This document shows positions 56,775-64,000 of a stretch of DNA of 64,000 nucleotides, piece after piece. A model generated the notes under the pieces. It had not been told where the DNA came from, searched no databases, and was given only the letters and a program-made list of their open reading frames with translations. The DNA lies in the NCBI RefSeq assembly GCF_018100905.1, contig NZ_JAGJEG010000001.1, forward strand, positions 310,001 to 374,000, written 5' to 3'. Within the stretch, counting starts at the first letter, position 1; the number at the start of each line of letters is the position of its first letter. The translations under genes were made by a program, and so were the position numbers. Source of the DNA: Pseudoalteromonas sp. MMG010. Lineage in GTDB: Bacteria; Pseudomonadota; Gammaproteobacteria; Enterobacterales; Alteromonadaceae.

Positions 56775-58898
56775 ATGTCATCTATTCCAGTTTCTAAGTT
56801 GTCTAAACTAAGCTTAATGACCTCTTTAATATTATCTTCGCATGCCTTTGCTGCACAAAATGAAGATAAAGAGGACGACGTTGAAAAAATTGCAGTTTAT
56901 GGACAGCATCATAAAAATTACATTACCGAAGTTGCTGATTCGGCAACAAAGCTTGGTTTAACGATAAAAGAAACCCCGCAGTCAATTTCTGTTGTATCAC
57001 GTGCATTAATGGATGACTTTTCACTAGATGATATAAATGCAGTCCTTGAAAGCACCCCAGGCGTAACTGTTGAACAAATTGAAACTGATCGTACTTATTT
57101 TAAATCTCGTGGCTTTGATATTACTAACTTCCAAATAGATGGGTTAGGATTACCGCAAGCAATTGGTTCTATACAAGGTACTTTAGATACCTCTATTTAC
57201 GATCGTGTTGAAATCGTGCGCGGAGCGAATGGTCTGATGACTGGTGCGGGTACGCCTGCTGCAACCGTAAATATGGTATTAAAAAAGCCAACTGCAGTTC
57301 GTAAAATCAGTGCTTCGGCTTCATATGGTTCTTGGAACAATAAGCGCTTTGATGTAGATGTTTCAACACCTATAAATGAAGATCATGCCGTACGTGTTGT
57401 ACTGACTAAGCAAGATGCTGAGTCATATTTAGATCGTTATGAAACAGATAAAACAATTATTTATTTAACATACGAAGGACAATTAAGCGAGCAAACAAAG
57501 CTAAATGTATCTTATGTTAATCAACAAAAAAATGCGGATAGTCCACTGTGGGGTGCGTTACCACTTTATTATACTGATGGAAGTGCGACAGATTATGATA
57601 GCTCTACTAGCACTGCAGCCGATTGGTCGTATTGGGATAATAGCTTAGAGCAAGTGTATGTAGATGTTGAGCATACGTTTGCTGAAACATGGGTCGCAAA
57701 AGCACGCCTAGCTCATATTACAAATGAACAAGACTCTAATCTTTTCTATGTTTATGGTACACCCGATCCAGACACAGAATTAGGATTAACAGGTTACGCC
57801 AGTGAATATGGTTACGAAGATGAGCATTTATTATTTGATTTATATGCTGCAGGTAAATTTGAATTATTAGGTAACGAACATGATTTAGCGTTTGGTATCA
57901 GTAGCTCTAAAATGGATTATACCGAGTATTCATTATATGACTTTACAACAGGCAATGGTTTTCCTGCTTTAGAATCGTTAAAAACATGGGATGGCGTTGC
58001 GCCCCTACCTACACTAGCCGATGGCTTAACTGGCAGTGATATAGAAAACCAACAAAAATCAGCTTATGTTTCTACTCGCCTAAAACTAATAGACTCGTTG
58101 AGTTTGTTAGCCGGTGTTCGTTATACGAAATGGGAAACTGAAGGTACTGCATACAGTGTTGATCAACAAAGAGATGACTCAGAATTAATCCCATACATAG
58201 GTACCGTGTTTGATTTTAATGAAACACTTTCTGCTTATGCAAGTTACACTGAAACTTTTGAACCACAAAATGAGCTTGATGTTAACGCAAATCAATTAGA
58301 CCCTGTTACAGGTAAAAGCAGCGAGATAGGCTTAAAAGCCCAGCTATTTGATGAGAATTTATTCGTAACACTTGCCTATTTTGATGTTAAACAAGAGAAT
58401 TTAGCCGTTGCTATTGCAAGCTCTTTGCCAAATGATCAACGATACTATGGTGCTGATGGCATTAACAGTGATGGTTTTGAAGTCGAATTAAGTGGTCAAA
58501 TAACTGAAGATCTAAGTGCAAGTGTGAGCTTTAGTAATTTAAATATTGAAGGGGATGAATTAGTTGAAAATTACACCCCAAAAAATCAACTTAAGCTTGC
58601 AGCCACTTATACCGTTCCATTTTTTGAAGGTTTAACTGTTGGTGCAAATTACCGCTGGCAAGACGACACTAGCCGTGTTCAAGTCTCTGATACAAATGGC
58701 AACCCACTTGTAACAACAGAGCAAGATGCTTATGGTTTACTTGATTTAATGGCTAATTACAAACTAAATGAACAAGTTAGCGTTAATTTTAACATTAATA
58801 ACACGACTGACGAAAAATACTTAAATAGTTTATATTGGTCTCAAGGTTATTATGGAGCTCCACGTAATTACTCTTTATCTGTAAACTGGGAGCTATAA
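56775..58898 (+). CDS. TonB-dependent siderophore receptor
   Basis: It takes up ferric siderophores across the outer membrane using TonB energy. The start at 56775 (MSSIPVSKLSK) has CAGGAAA upstream; an ATG at 56706 lies within the control region. The 707-aa protein has a signal peptide (about 1-26, ending SHAFA), a TonB box-like VEKIAVYG (about 37), the plug domain with ETPQSISVVSR, LLES-type TPGV and RGFDITNFQIDG, and a 22-strand barrel ending in NYSLSVNWEL with terminal aromatic motif. The plug signature places it with FhuE/FpvA-type siderophore receptors; the ligand is not known. No transport or synthesis genes lie nearby. Confidence 0.92.
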   Translation: MSSIPVSKLSKLSLMTSLILSSHAFAAQNEDKEDDVEKIAVYGQHHKNYITEVADSATKLGLTIKETPQSISVVSRALMDDFSLDDINAVLESTPGVTVEQIETDRTYFKSRGFDITNFQIDGLGLPQAIGSIQGTLDTSIYDRVEIVRGANGLMTGAGTPAATVNMVLKKPTAVRKISASASYGSWNNKRFDVDVSTPINEDHAVRVVLTKQDAESYLDRYETDKTIIYLTYEGQLSEQTKLNVSYVNQQKNADSPLWGALPLYYTDGSATDYDSSTSTAADWSYWDNSLEQVYVDVEHTFAETWVAKARLAHITNEQDSNLFYVYGTPDPDTELGLTGYASEYGYEDEHLLFDLYAAGKFELLGNEHDLAFGISSSKMDYTEYSLYDFTTGNGFPALESLKTWDGVAPLPTLADGLTGSDIENQQKSAYVSTRLKLIDSLSLLAGVRYTKWETEGTAYSVDQQRDDSELIPYIGTVFDFNETLSAYASYTETFEPQNELDVNANQLDPVTGKSSEIGLKAQLFDENLFVTLAYFDVKQENLAVAIASSLPNDQRYYGADGINSDGFEVELSGQITEDLSASVSFSNLNIEGDELVENYTPKNQLKLAATYTVPFFEGLTVGANYRWQDDTSRVQVSDTNGNPLVTTEQDAYGLLDLMANYKLNEQVSVNFNINNTTDEKYLNSLYWSQGYYGAPRNYSLSVNWEL

Positions 58899-58968
58899 TA
58901 TTTAGCATTCATGTTATATCGTTAATAAGCTTTATCGGTACTTAAATTACAGCTAAAGCTTAAAATAC

Positions 58969-59002
58969 AAAAAGGCGCTAACCAAATGGTTAGCGCCTTT
59001 TT
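58969..59002. terminator. Bidirectional terminator between the siderophore receptor and recA
   Basis: AAAGGCGCTAACCA (58971-58984), AA, TGGTTAGCGCCTTT (58987-59000) is a perfect 14-base-pair stem flanked by A- and T-runs. It lies between converging genes. Confidence 0.92.
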
Positions 59003-59042
59003 AAAAGCTCGGGTCAAATCAAGCTTTGTAACGTGTCACTAT

Positions 59043-60086
59043 TTAAAGATCTTCTGCATCACCTAATGTATCTGCACCATCTTCTGGTTCAATGGTTGCT
59101 TTTAAAAGCAACATTTCACGTAACTTACCTTCAATCTCATCAGCAATTTCAGGGTTCTCTTTTAAGAACTTAATAGAGTTTGATTTACCTTGCCCTACTT
59201 TACTGCCATTGTAGCTGTACCATGCGCCGGCTTTCTCAACAATTTTATGTTTAACACCTAGGTCAATTAACTCACCTTGTTTAGAAATACCTTGGCCGTA
59301 CATAATAATAAATTCAGCTTGTTTAAACGGAGGCGCAACTTTGTTTTTAACCACTTTCACACGGGTTTCATTACCAACCACTTCATCGCCTTCTTTAACA
59401 GAACCAATACGACGAATATCAATACGCACTGATGCGTAAAACTTAAGTGCGTTACCACCTGTGGTTGTTTCAGGGTTGCCAAACATAACACCAATTTTCA
59501 TACGAATTTGGTTAATGAAAATACATAAGGTATTAGAACGTTTAATATTACCTGTAAGTTTACGCAGTGCTTGCGACATTAAGCGTGCTTGTAAGCCCAT
59601 ATGAGAGTCGCCCATATCGCCTTCAATCTCAGCTTTAGGTGTTAATGCCGCAACAGAATCGACAATCACAACATCAACAGCACTAGAGCGTACTAACATG
59701 TCACAAATTTCAAGTGCTTGTTCACCAGTGTCTGGTTGAGACACTAAAAGCTCATCTATATTTACACCTAATTTTTGTGCATACACAGGATCAAGAGCAT
59801 GCTCTGCATCAACGAAGGCACATGTTTTACCTTCTTTTTGAGCTTGCGCGATAACTTGTAAAGTTAACGTTGTTTTACCTGATGATTCAGGACCGTATAC
59901 TTCAACAATACGTCCCATAGGTAAACCACCTATGCCTAACGCTATATCTATACCTAGTGAACCAGTTGATACGGCTTCAATATCTAACGCTTTGTTATCG
60001 CCCAATTTCATAATTGAACCTTTACCAAATTGACGTTCAATTTGTGATAATGCAGCATCTAACGCTTTTTGTTTGTTATCGTTCAT
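59043..60086 (-). CDS. recA: Recombinase RecA
   Basis: It catalyses strand exchange and, on single-stranded DNA, triggers LexA self-cleavage. The start at 60086 ([19 protein letters not shown]) is preceded by GGAGAG; a TTG at 60098 would add four residues. The 347-aa protein has Walker [11 protein letters not shown] (about 66-75), the catalytic Glu in VDAEHALDP, loop L1 around [17 protein letters not shown] and an acidic C-terminal tail. It lies downstream of pncC with a LexA box between, so it has its own SOS promoter. Confidence 0.98.
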   Translation of the reverse strand: MNDNKQKALDAALSQIERQFGKGSIMKLGDNKALDIEAVSTGSLGIDIALGIGGLPMGRIVEVYGPESSGKTTLTLQVIAQAQKEGKTCAFVDAEHALDPVYAQKLGVNIDELLVSQPDTGEQALEICDMLVRSSAVDVVIVDSVAALTPKAEIEGDMGDSHMGLQARLMSQALRKLTGNIKRSNTLCIFINQIRMKIGVMFGNPETTTGGNALKFYASVRIDIRRIGSVKEGDEVVGNETRVKVVKNKVAPPFKQAEFIIMYGQGISKQGELIDLGVKHKIVEKAGAWYSYNGSKVGQGKSNSIKFLKENPEIADEIEGKLREMLLLKATIEPEDGADTLGDAEDL

Positions 60087-60119
60087 TTTGCTCTCCAAAT
60101 CCAGCTAATGCGAACAGTA

Positions 60120-60139
60120 TACTGTATAAAACAACAGTA
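60120..60139 (-). promoter_or_regulatory. LexA box of recA
   Basis: TACTGTATAAAACAACAGTA has CTGT, eight bases, ACAG, an exact match to the SOS box core. It lies about 35 bases before the recA start, as expected for a LexA-repressed promoter. Confidence 0.9.
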
Positions 60140-60152
60140 TCAAGTAATTTTA

Positions 60153-60641
60153 TTACTTTATCTTTTCGATAATTTTTTTTATCGATAAAACAATAGCTTG
60201 CATTCTAACTTGTGTTCTATCTCCACTAAATACACGATAAAAAGCCCATTGTTCATCGTATATTTGTACAGTAAACCACACTAAACCAACGGGCTTATCT
60301 TTACTTGCTCCGCCAGGTCCTGCAATACCAGAAATAGACACCGCTATATCTGCACCACTTGCAGCAATAGCTCCTTTTGCCATTTCTCTTACGGTTTGCT
60401 CACTTACCGCACCAAATTGCGCTAAAGTAGTTTCGCTAACTTTAAGTAAATCTTGTTTAGATTGATTACTATACGTAACAAATGCTCGGTCAATATAATG
60501 TGAACTGCCAGGGGTATTTGTTAATGCAAAACTAACACCACCACCAGTACATGATTCAGCAGTAGTGATCCATAAGCGTTTATCCGTTAAAATAGCACCC
60601 AATTGTGCAGCAAGGGTTGTAATCTCTTGATGTAATTCCAT
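60153..60641 (-). CDS. pncC: Nicotinamide-nucleotide amidase (CinA C-terminal domain protein)
   Basis: It deamidates NMN to nicotinate mononucleotide, recycling NMN from DNA ligase. The start at 60641 ([14 protein letters not shown]) is chosen because a longer frame to 60686 would overlap mutS and adds a non-family sequence. The 162-aa protein has the CinA C-terminal signature [15 protein letters not shown] (about 31-45) with the active Ser/Cys region, and [15 protein letters not shown]. It stands alone without the N-terminal MoCF-like domain. It is upstream of recA, a common neighbourhood. Its start codon is only 20 bases from that of divergent mutS. Confidence 0.93.
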   Translation of the reverse strand: MELHQEITTLAAQLGAILTDKRLWITTAESCTGGGVSFALTNTPGSSHYIDRAFVTYSNQSKQDLLKVSETTLAQFGAVSEQTVREMAKGAIAASGADIAVSISGIAGPGGASKDKPVGLVWFTVQIYDEQWAFYRVFSGDRTQVRMQAIVLSIKKIIEKIK

Positions 60642-60661
60642 ATTCAGCCTTAGGTAAATAC

Positions 60662-63244
60662 ATGTCGTTTGATCTTTTTGCACCACACACTATAAAACAA
60701 CAAACACCGATGATGCAGCAATATCTAAAAATAAAAGCAGATCATCGTGATATTTTATTGTTTTACAGAATGGGCGATTTTTATGAGCTATTTTTTGACG
60801 ATGCCAAACGCGCAGCGCAACTTCTTGATATTTCACAAACTCATAGAGGTAAAGCCGGTGGCGACCCGATCCCAATGGCCGGGGTGCCTTATCATGCAGT
60901 AGAAAACTATTTAGCACGTTTAGTGCAAATGGGAGAATCGGTTGCAATATGTGAGCAAGTTGGCGATCCGGCCACCAGCAAAGGACCGGTTGAGCGTAAA
61001 GTCGTGCGTATTGTTACTCCAGGTACTATTTCGGATGAAGCACTATTACAAGAACGCCAAGATAATTTGCTCACCAGTGTTTGGCAAAATAAAAAAGGCG
61101 TGTACGGCATTGCTTATCTCGATATTAATTCTGGACGCTTTAATATTGTACAAGTAACGACTGACGAAGCATTTAGTTCTACTTTACAGCGTTTGGCCCC
61201 TGCAGAATTACTGTACAGTGAAAGCTTTGTAAATATGCATTTAATTGAGCATATTAAAGGCACTCGCCGCCGCCCTGAATGGGAGTTTGATTTAGACACC
61301 GCAGAGCACTTATTATGTAGTCAATTTGGCACTAAAGATTTAGTTGGCTTTGGTGTTGATAAAGCCCATGCAGCGCTTGTTGCAGCCGGTTGTTTAATGC
61401 AATATGTTAAAGACACCCAGCGCATTGCTTTACCCCATATTCGTGCCATTACGCTTGAGCATAACGAACACGCAGTGATCCTTGATGGCGCAACCCGAAA
61501 AAATTTAGAGTTAACAACCAATTTATCAGGTGGCACCGACAATACACTTGCTCAAGTACTTGATAAGACAGCAACAGCAATGGGGTCTCGGCTTTTAAAG
61601 CGACGAATTCATACCCCCATCAGAAATAAACAAGAATTAAATTCTCGTCTTAATGCAATCACAGCAGTCATCGACACTCAATTATATACAGAGCTACATG
61701 ATGCACTAAAAGAGATTGGTGATATAGAACGAGTAATTGCTCGCTTAGCTTTATGCACTGCTCGCCCTCGTGATTTAACCCGTTTACGAAGCGCTTTACA
61801 AGCCTTAGCGCCGTTGCATGTTTTACTCAACGAGACAAGTGACTCACGCATAAAAGCGATTATAGAAAACAGTCCACAGTTGCCTCAGTTACAATCTTTA
61901 CTTGAAAAGGCCGTGATAGATAACCCACCTGTTCTTATTCGAGATGGCGGCGTTATTGCCCCAGGTTATAACAGCGAACTTGATGAATGGCGCAATTTAT
62001 CAAAAGGCGCAACCGATATACTTGATCAACTTGAGATACGTGAACGAGAACGTACAGGCATCAGCACGCTTAAAATTGGTTATAATAAAGTTCATGGTTT
62101 TTTCATCGAAGTGAGTCGTGCCAATGCGCACTTAGTGCCAGCAGATTACATTCGTCGTCAAACATTAAAAAATAACGAACGTTACATTATTCCTGAACTA
62201 AAAGAGCATGAAGATAAGGTATTAGGTAGTCAATCAAAAGCTCTTGCCCTTGAAAAGCAGCTTTACGAAGCATTATTTGACTACATTGCTCCGCATATTG
62301 AACAGCTACAAATAATGGCTGCTGCATTAGCTGATTTAGATGTCATTAACAATCTTGCTGAACGAGCTCAAACGCTCAACTATGCCAAACCCATACTATG
62401 CGATAACGACAACATCAGTATTAAACAAGGACGTCACCCGGTTGTTGAACAAGTCATGAAAGACCCGTTTATTGCCAACCCCGTGGAGCTTAACAGCCAA
62501 CGTAAAATGTTGATTATCACGGGGCCTAATATGGGGGGTAAATCAACCTATATGCGACAAACAGCTTTGATCGTACTTATGACGCACATAGGAAGCTTTG
62601 TTCCCGCTGATAGCGCAGAAATTGGCAATATAGACCGTATTTTCACCCGTATTGGAGCAAGTGATGATTTAGCTTCGGGGCGCTCAACATTTATGGTTGA
62701 AATGACCGAGACGGCCACAATTTTAAATAATGCAACAGCACAATCATTGGTGTTAATGGATGAAATTGGGCGTGGTACCAGTACTTACGACGGGCTTTCG
62801 TTAGCTTATGCAACTGCGAATCACCTAGCTGATAAAATTTCTGCTAAAACATTATTTGCCACCCACTACTTTGAACTCACCGAACTTGCAGAGCAAACAA
62901 CAGGATTAGTCAATGTGCACTTAGATGCCATAGAGCATAACGATAATATTGCATTTATGCATACCGTACTAGATGGAGCCGCAAGTAAGAGTTTTGGTTT
63001 GCAAGTGGCAGCACTGGCCGGTGTACCTAAGGCAGTTATTACACAAGCTAAACAAAAGTTAAAACGACTGGAAAATCACCAAAGTGTTAACCCAGCGAGC
63101 TCAGAGCAGCAAGCGTTTAGTTTTGATGAAAAAAGTGACAATACACCTTCTGAAATAGAACAACAGTTAGAGGCCATTGAGCCTGACAATCTAACACCGC
63201 GCCAAGCTCACGAATTACTTTATAAGTTAAAAGCTTTATTATGA
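60662..63244 (+). CDS. mutS: DNA mismatch recognition protein MutS
   Basis: It detects mismatches and recruits MutL and MutH. The 860-aa protein has the N-terminal mismatch-binding domain with the Phe and Glu of [15 protein letters not shown] (about 35-49), connector, lever and clamp domains, and the ATPase with [13 protein letters not shown] (about 621-633), [14 protein letters not shown] and [10 protein letters not shown]. The C-terminal end has the short dimerisation helix region. With mutH in the same window it completes two of three parts of methyl-directed repair. Confidence 0.98.
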   Translation: MSFDLFAPHTIKQQTPMMQQYLKIKADHRDILLFYRMGDFYELFFDDAKRAAQLLDISQTHRGKAGGDPIPMAGVPYHAVENYLARLVQMGESVAICEQVGDPATSKGPVERKVVRIVTPGTISDEALLQERQDNLLTSVWQNKKGVYGIAYLDINSGRFNIVQVTTDEAFSSTLQRLAPAELLYSESFVNMHLIEHIKGTRRRPEWEFDLDTAEHLLCSQFGTKDLVGFGVDKAHAALVAAGCLMQYVKDTQRIALPHIRAITLEHNEHAVILDGATRKNLELTTNLSGGTDNTLAQVLDKTATAMGSRLLKRRIHTPIRNKQELNSRLNAITAVIDTQLYTELHDALKEIGDIERVIARLALCTARPRDLTRLRSALQALAPLHVLLNETSDSRIKAIIENSPQLPQLQSLLEKAVIDNPPVLIRDGGVIAPGYNSELDEWRNLSKGATDILDQLEIRERERTGISTLKIGYNKVHGFFIEVSRANAHLVPADYIRRQTLKNNERYIIPELKEHEDKVLGSQSKALALEKQLYEALFDYIAPHIEQLQIMAAALADLDVINNLAERAQTLNYAKPILCDNDNISIKQGRHPVVEQVMKDPFIANPVELNSQRKMLIITGPNMGGKSTYMRQTALIVLMTHIGSFVPADSAEIGNIDRIFTRIGASDDLASGRSTFMVEMTETATILNNATAQSLVLMDEIGRGTSTYDGLSLAYATANHLADKISAKTLFATHYFELTELAEQTTGLVNVHLDAIEHNDNIAFMHTVLDGAASKSFGLQVAALAGVPKAVITQAKQKLKRLENHQSVNPASSEQQAFSFDEKSDNTPSEIEQQLEAIEPDNLTPRQAHELLYKLKALL

Positions 63245-63247
63245 ACA

Positions 63248-63280
63248 AAAAAACCGGCTAGTCAGTAGCCGGTTTTTTTT
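63248..63280. terminator. Bidirectional terminator between mutS and rpoS
   Basis: AAACCGGCTA (63251-63260), GTCAG, TAGCCGGTTT (63266-63275) forms a 10-base-pair stem with A- and T-runs. It serves both converging genes. Confidence 0.92.
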
Positions 63281-63294
63281 AATACATAGTAAAA

Positions 63295-64000
63295 CTAAGA
63301 AAACTGATCAAACAAGCTTTCTATGCTTAACCCCTCTTGCTTTAAAATATCTTTTAAGCGGCGTAGTGCCTCTACCTGTATTTGTCTTACACGTTCGCGA
63401 GTTAAACCGATTTCTCTGCCAACATCTTCAAGTGTTGATGGCTCGTAACCTAATAAACCAAAACGTCGTGCTAGTACTTCGCGTTGTTTAGGGTTTAATT
63501 CACCAAGCCAATCAATAATATGTTTATTTATATCATTATTTTGTACTTCACCTTCAGGCCCCGTACTTTTTTCATCGGCTATAATATCTAATAAAGCACT
63601 GTCATTTTCGCCGCCTATTGGCGTATCAACAGAGGTAATACGCTCATTTAAACGTAATATTTTTGTTACATCTTCAACGGGTTTATCTAAACGTTGTGCT
63701 ATTTCTTCAGCGGTAGGTTCGTGGTCAAGTTTTTGTGTTAACTCGCGGGCGGTACGTAAATAAACGTTAAGCTCTTTTACAACATGAATAGGTAAGCGAA
63801 TAGTGCGGGTTTGGTTCATTATTGCACGTTCAATAGTTTGACGTATCCACCAAGTAGCATATGTTGAAAAACGAAAACCACGTTCAGGATCAAATTTTTC
63901 AACCGCTCTTATTAACCCTAAATTGCCTTCCTCTACTAAATCTAGTAAAGCTAATCCGCGGTTATTGTATCTACGCGCTATTTTTACTACCAATCGTAAA
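63295..64000 (-). CDS. rpoS: RNA polymerase sigma factor RpoS, 3' part (runs off the window)
   Basis: This is the stationary-phase and general-stress sigma factor. The visible 235 codons start inside region 2 ([20 protein letters not shown]) and run through [16 protein letters not shown], the linker [14 protein letters not shown], region 3 and region 4 ([20 protein letters not shown]) to the stop at 63295. About 90 N-terminal residues lie beyond 64000, so no start codon is in the window; an apparent start at 63993 is an internal TTG. The mutS-rpoS neighbourhood is common in gammaproteobacteria. No truncation is implied by the sequence itself. Confidence 0.96.
   Translation of the reverse strand, partial: LRLVVKIARRYNNRGLALLDLVEEGNLGLIRAVEKFDPERGFRFSTYATWWIRQTIERAIMNQTRTIRLPIHVVKELNVYLRTARELTQKLDHEPTAEEIAQRLDKPVEDVTKILRLNERITSVDTPIGGENDSALLDIIADEKSTGPEGEVQNNDINKHIIDWLGELNPKQREVLARRFGLLGYEPSTLEDVGREIGLTRERVRQIQVEALRRLKDILKQEGLSIESLFDQFS

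Noticed and set aside
60111..60126. A second LexA box next to the first (CAGTATACTG)
   Set aside because: The palindrome has the halves in the wrong order (CAGT...ACTG instead of CTGT...ACAG). Only 60120-60139 fits.

Overview
The window looks like a chromosomal segment of a marine gammaproteobacterium, most likely Pseudoalteromonas or a close relative in the Alteromonadales. The reasons are its low GC content, its gammaproteobacterial gene order (rppH-ptsP-lgt-thyA, lepA-lepB-rnc-era-recO-pdxJ, rpoE-rseABC divergent from nadB, sdhE-ygfX, pncC-recA, mutS and rpoS), and marine-type accessory genes such as a DcaP-like porin and a TonB receptor. No tRNA, rRNA, CRISPR array or DDE-transposase insertion sequence was seen.

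Bases 540 to 13425 are a mobile element of about 12.9 kb inserted inside the host thymidylate synthase gene. The host thyA is cut into a 188-codon 5' part (13426-13989) and a 95-codon 3' part (252-539). Together these make exactly 283 codons, the usual length of this ThyA type, so nothing was lost or duplicated. The element brings its own complete and quite different thyA (304 aa) just inside the end nearest the host promoter, which should keep the cell able to make dTMP. Behind that thyA lie six tightly overlapping genes on the same strand: a 977-aa recombinase-like protein with degenerate catalytic residues and repeated N-terminal modules, a 697-aa tyrosine recombinase, two small module-plus-coiled-coil proteins, a RecD2-like helicase and a 427-aa tyrosine recombinase. 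At the far end, in the opposite direction, is a probable secreted toxin (type-44 polymorphic toxin-like domain) followed by a lipoprotein that may be its immunity partner. This element is the most unusual part of the window.

The rest is largely core genome. Bases 14003-18492 hold lgt, a TauE/SafE permease, ptsP and rppH, the operon that used to end in thyA. The gap between rppH and mutH has three consensus DnaA boxes and probably corresponds to the DnaA-reactivating site DARS2 known next to mutH in Escherichia coli. Then follow mutH, eno, pyrG, mazG-relA-rlmD (nucleotide pools, stringent response, 23S rRNA methylation), barA, and the lepA-to-pdxJ operon. The envelope-stress operon rpoE-rseA-rseB-rseC has a visible sigma-E-type promoter and is divergent from nadB.

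From 40.4 kb the window holds sdhE-ygfX, ygfZ-slyD, small envelope proteins, a crotonase, an LrgA/LrgB pair with an MscS channel, a chemoreceptor, purU, a secreted Calx-beta protein, and acs with a LuxR-type response regulator that may be CrbR-like. A DcaP-type porin and a TonB-dependent siderophore receptor follow. The window closes with recA (clear LexA box), pncC, mutS and the 3' part of rpoS. Rho-independent terminators separate most of these blocks.
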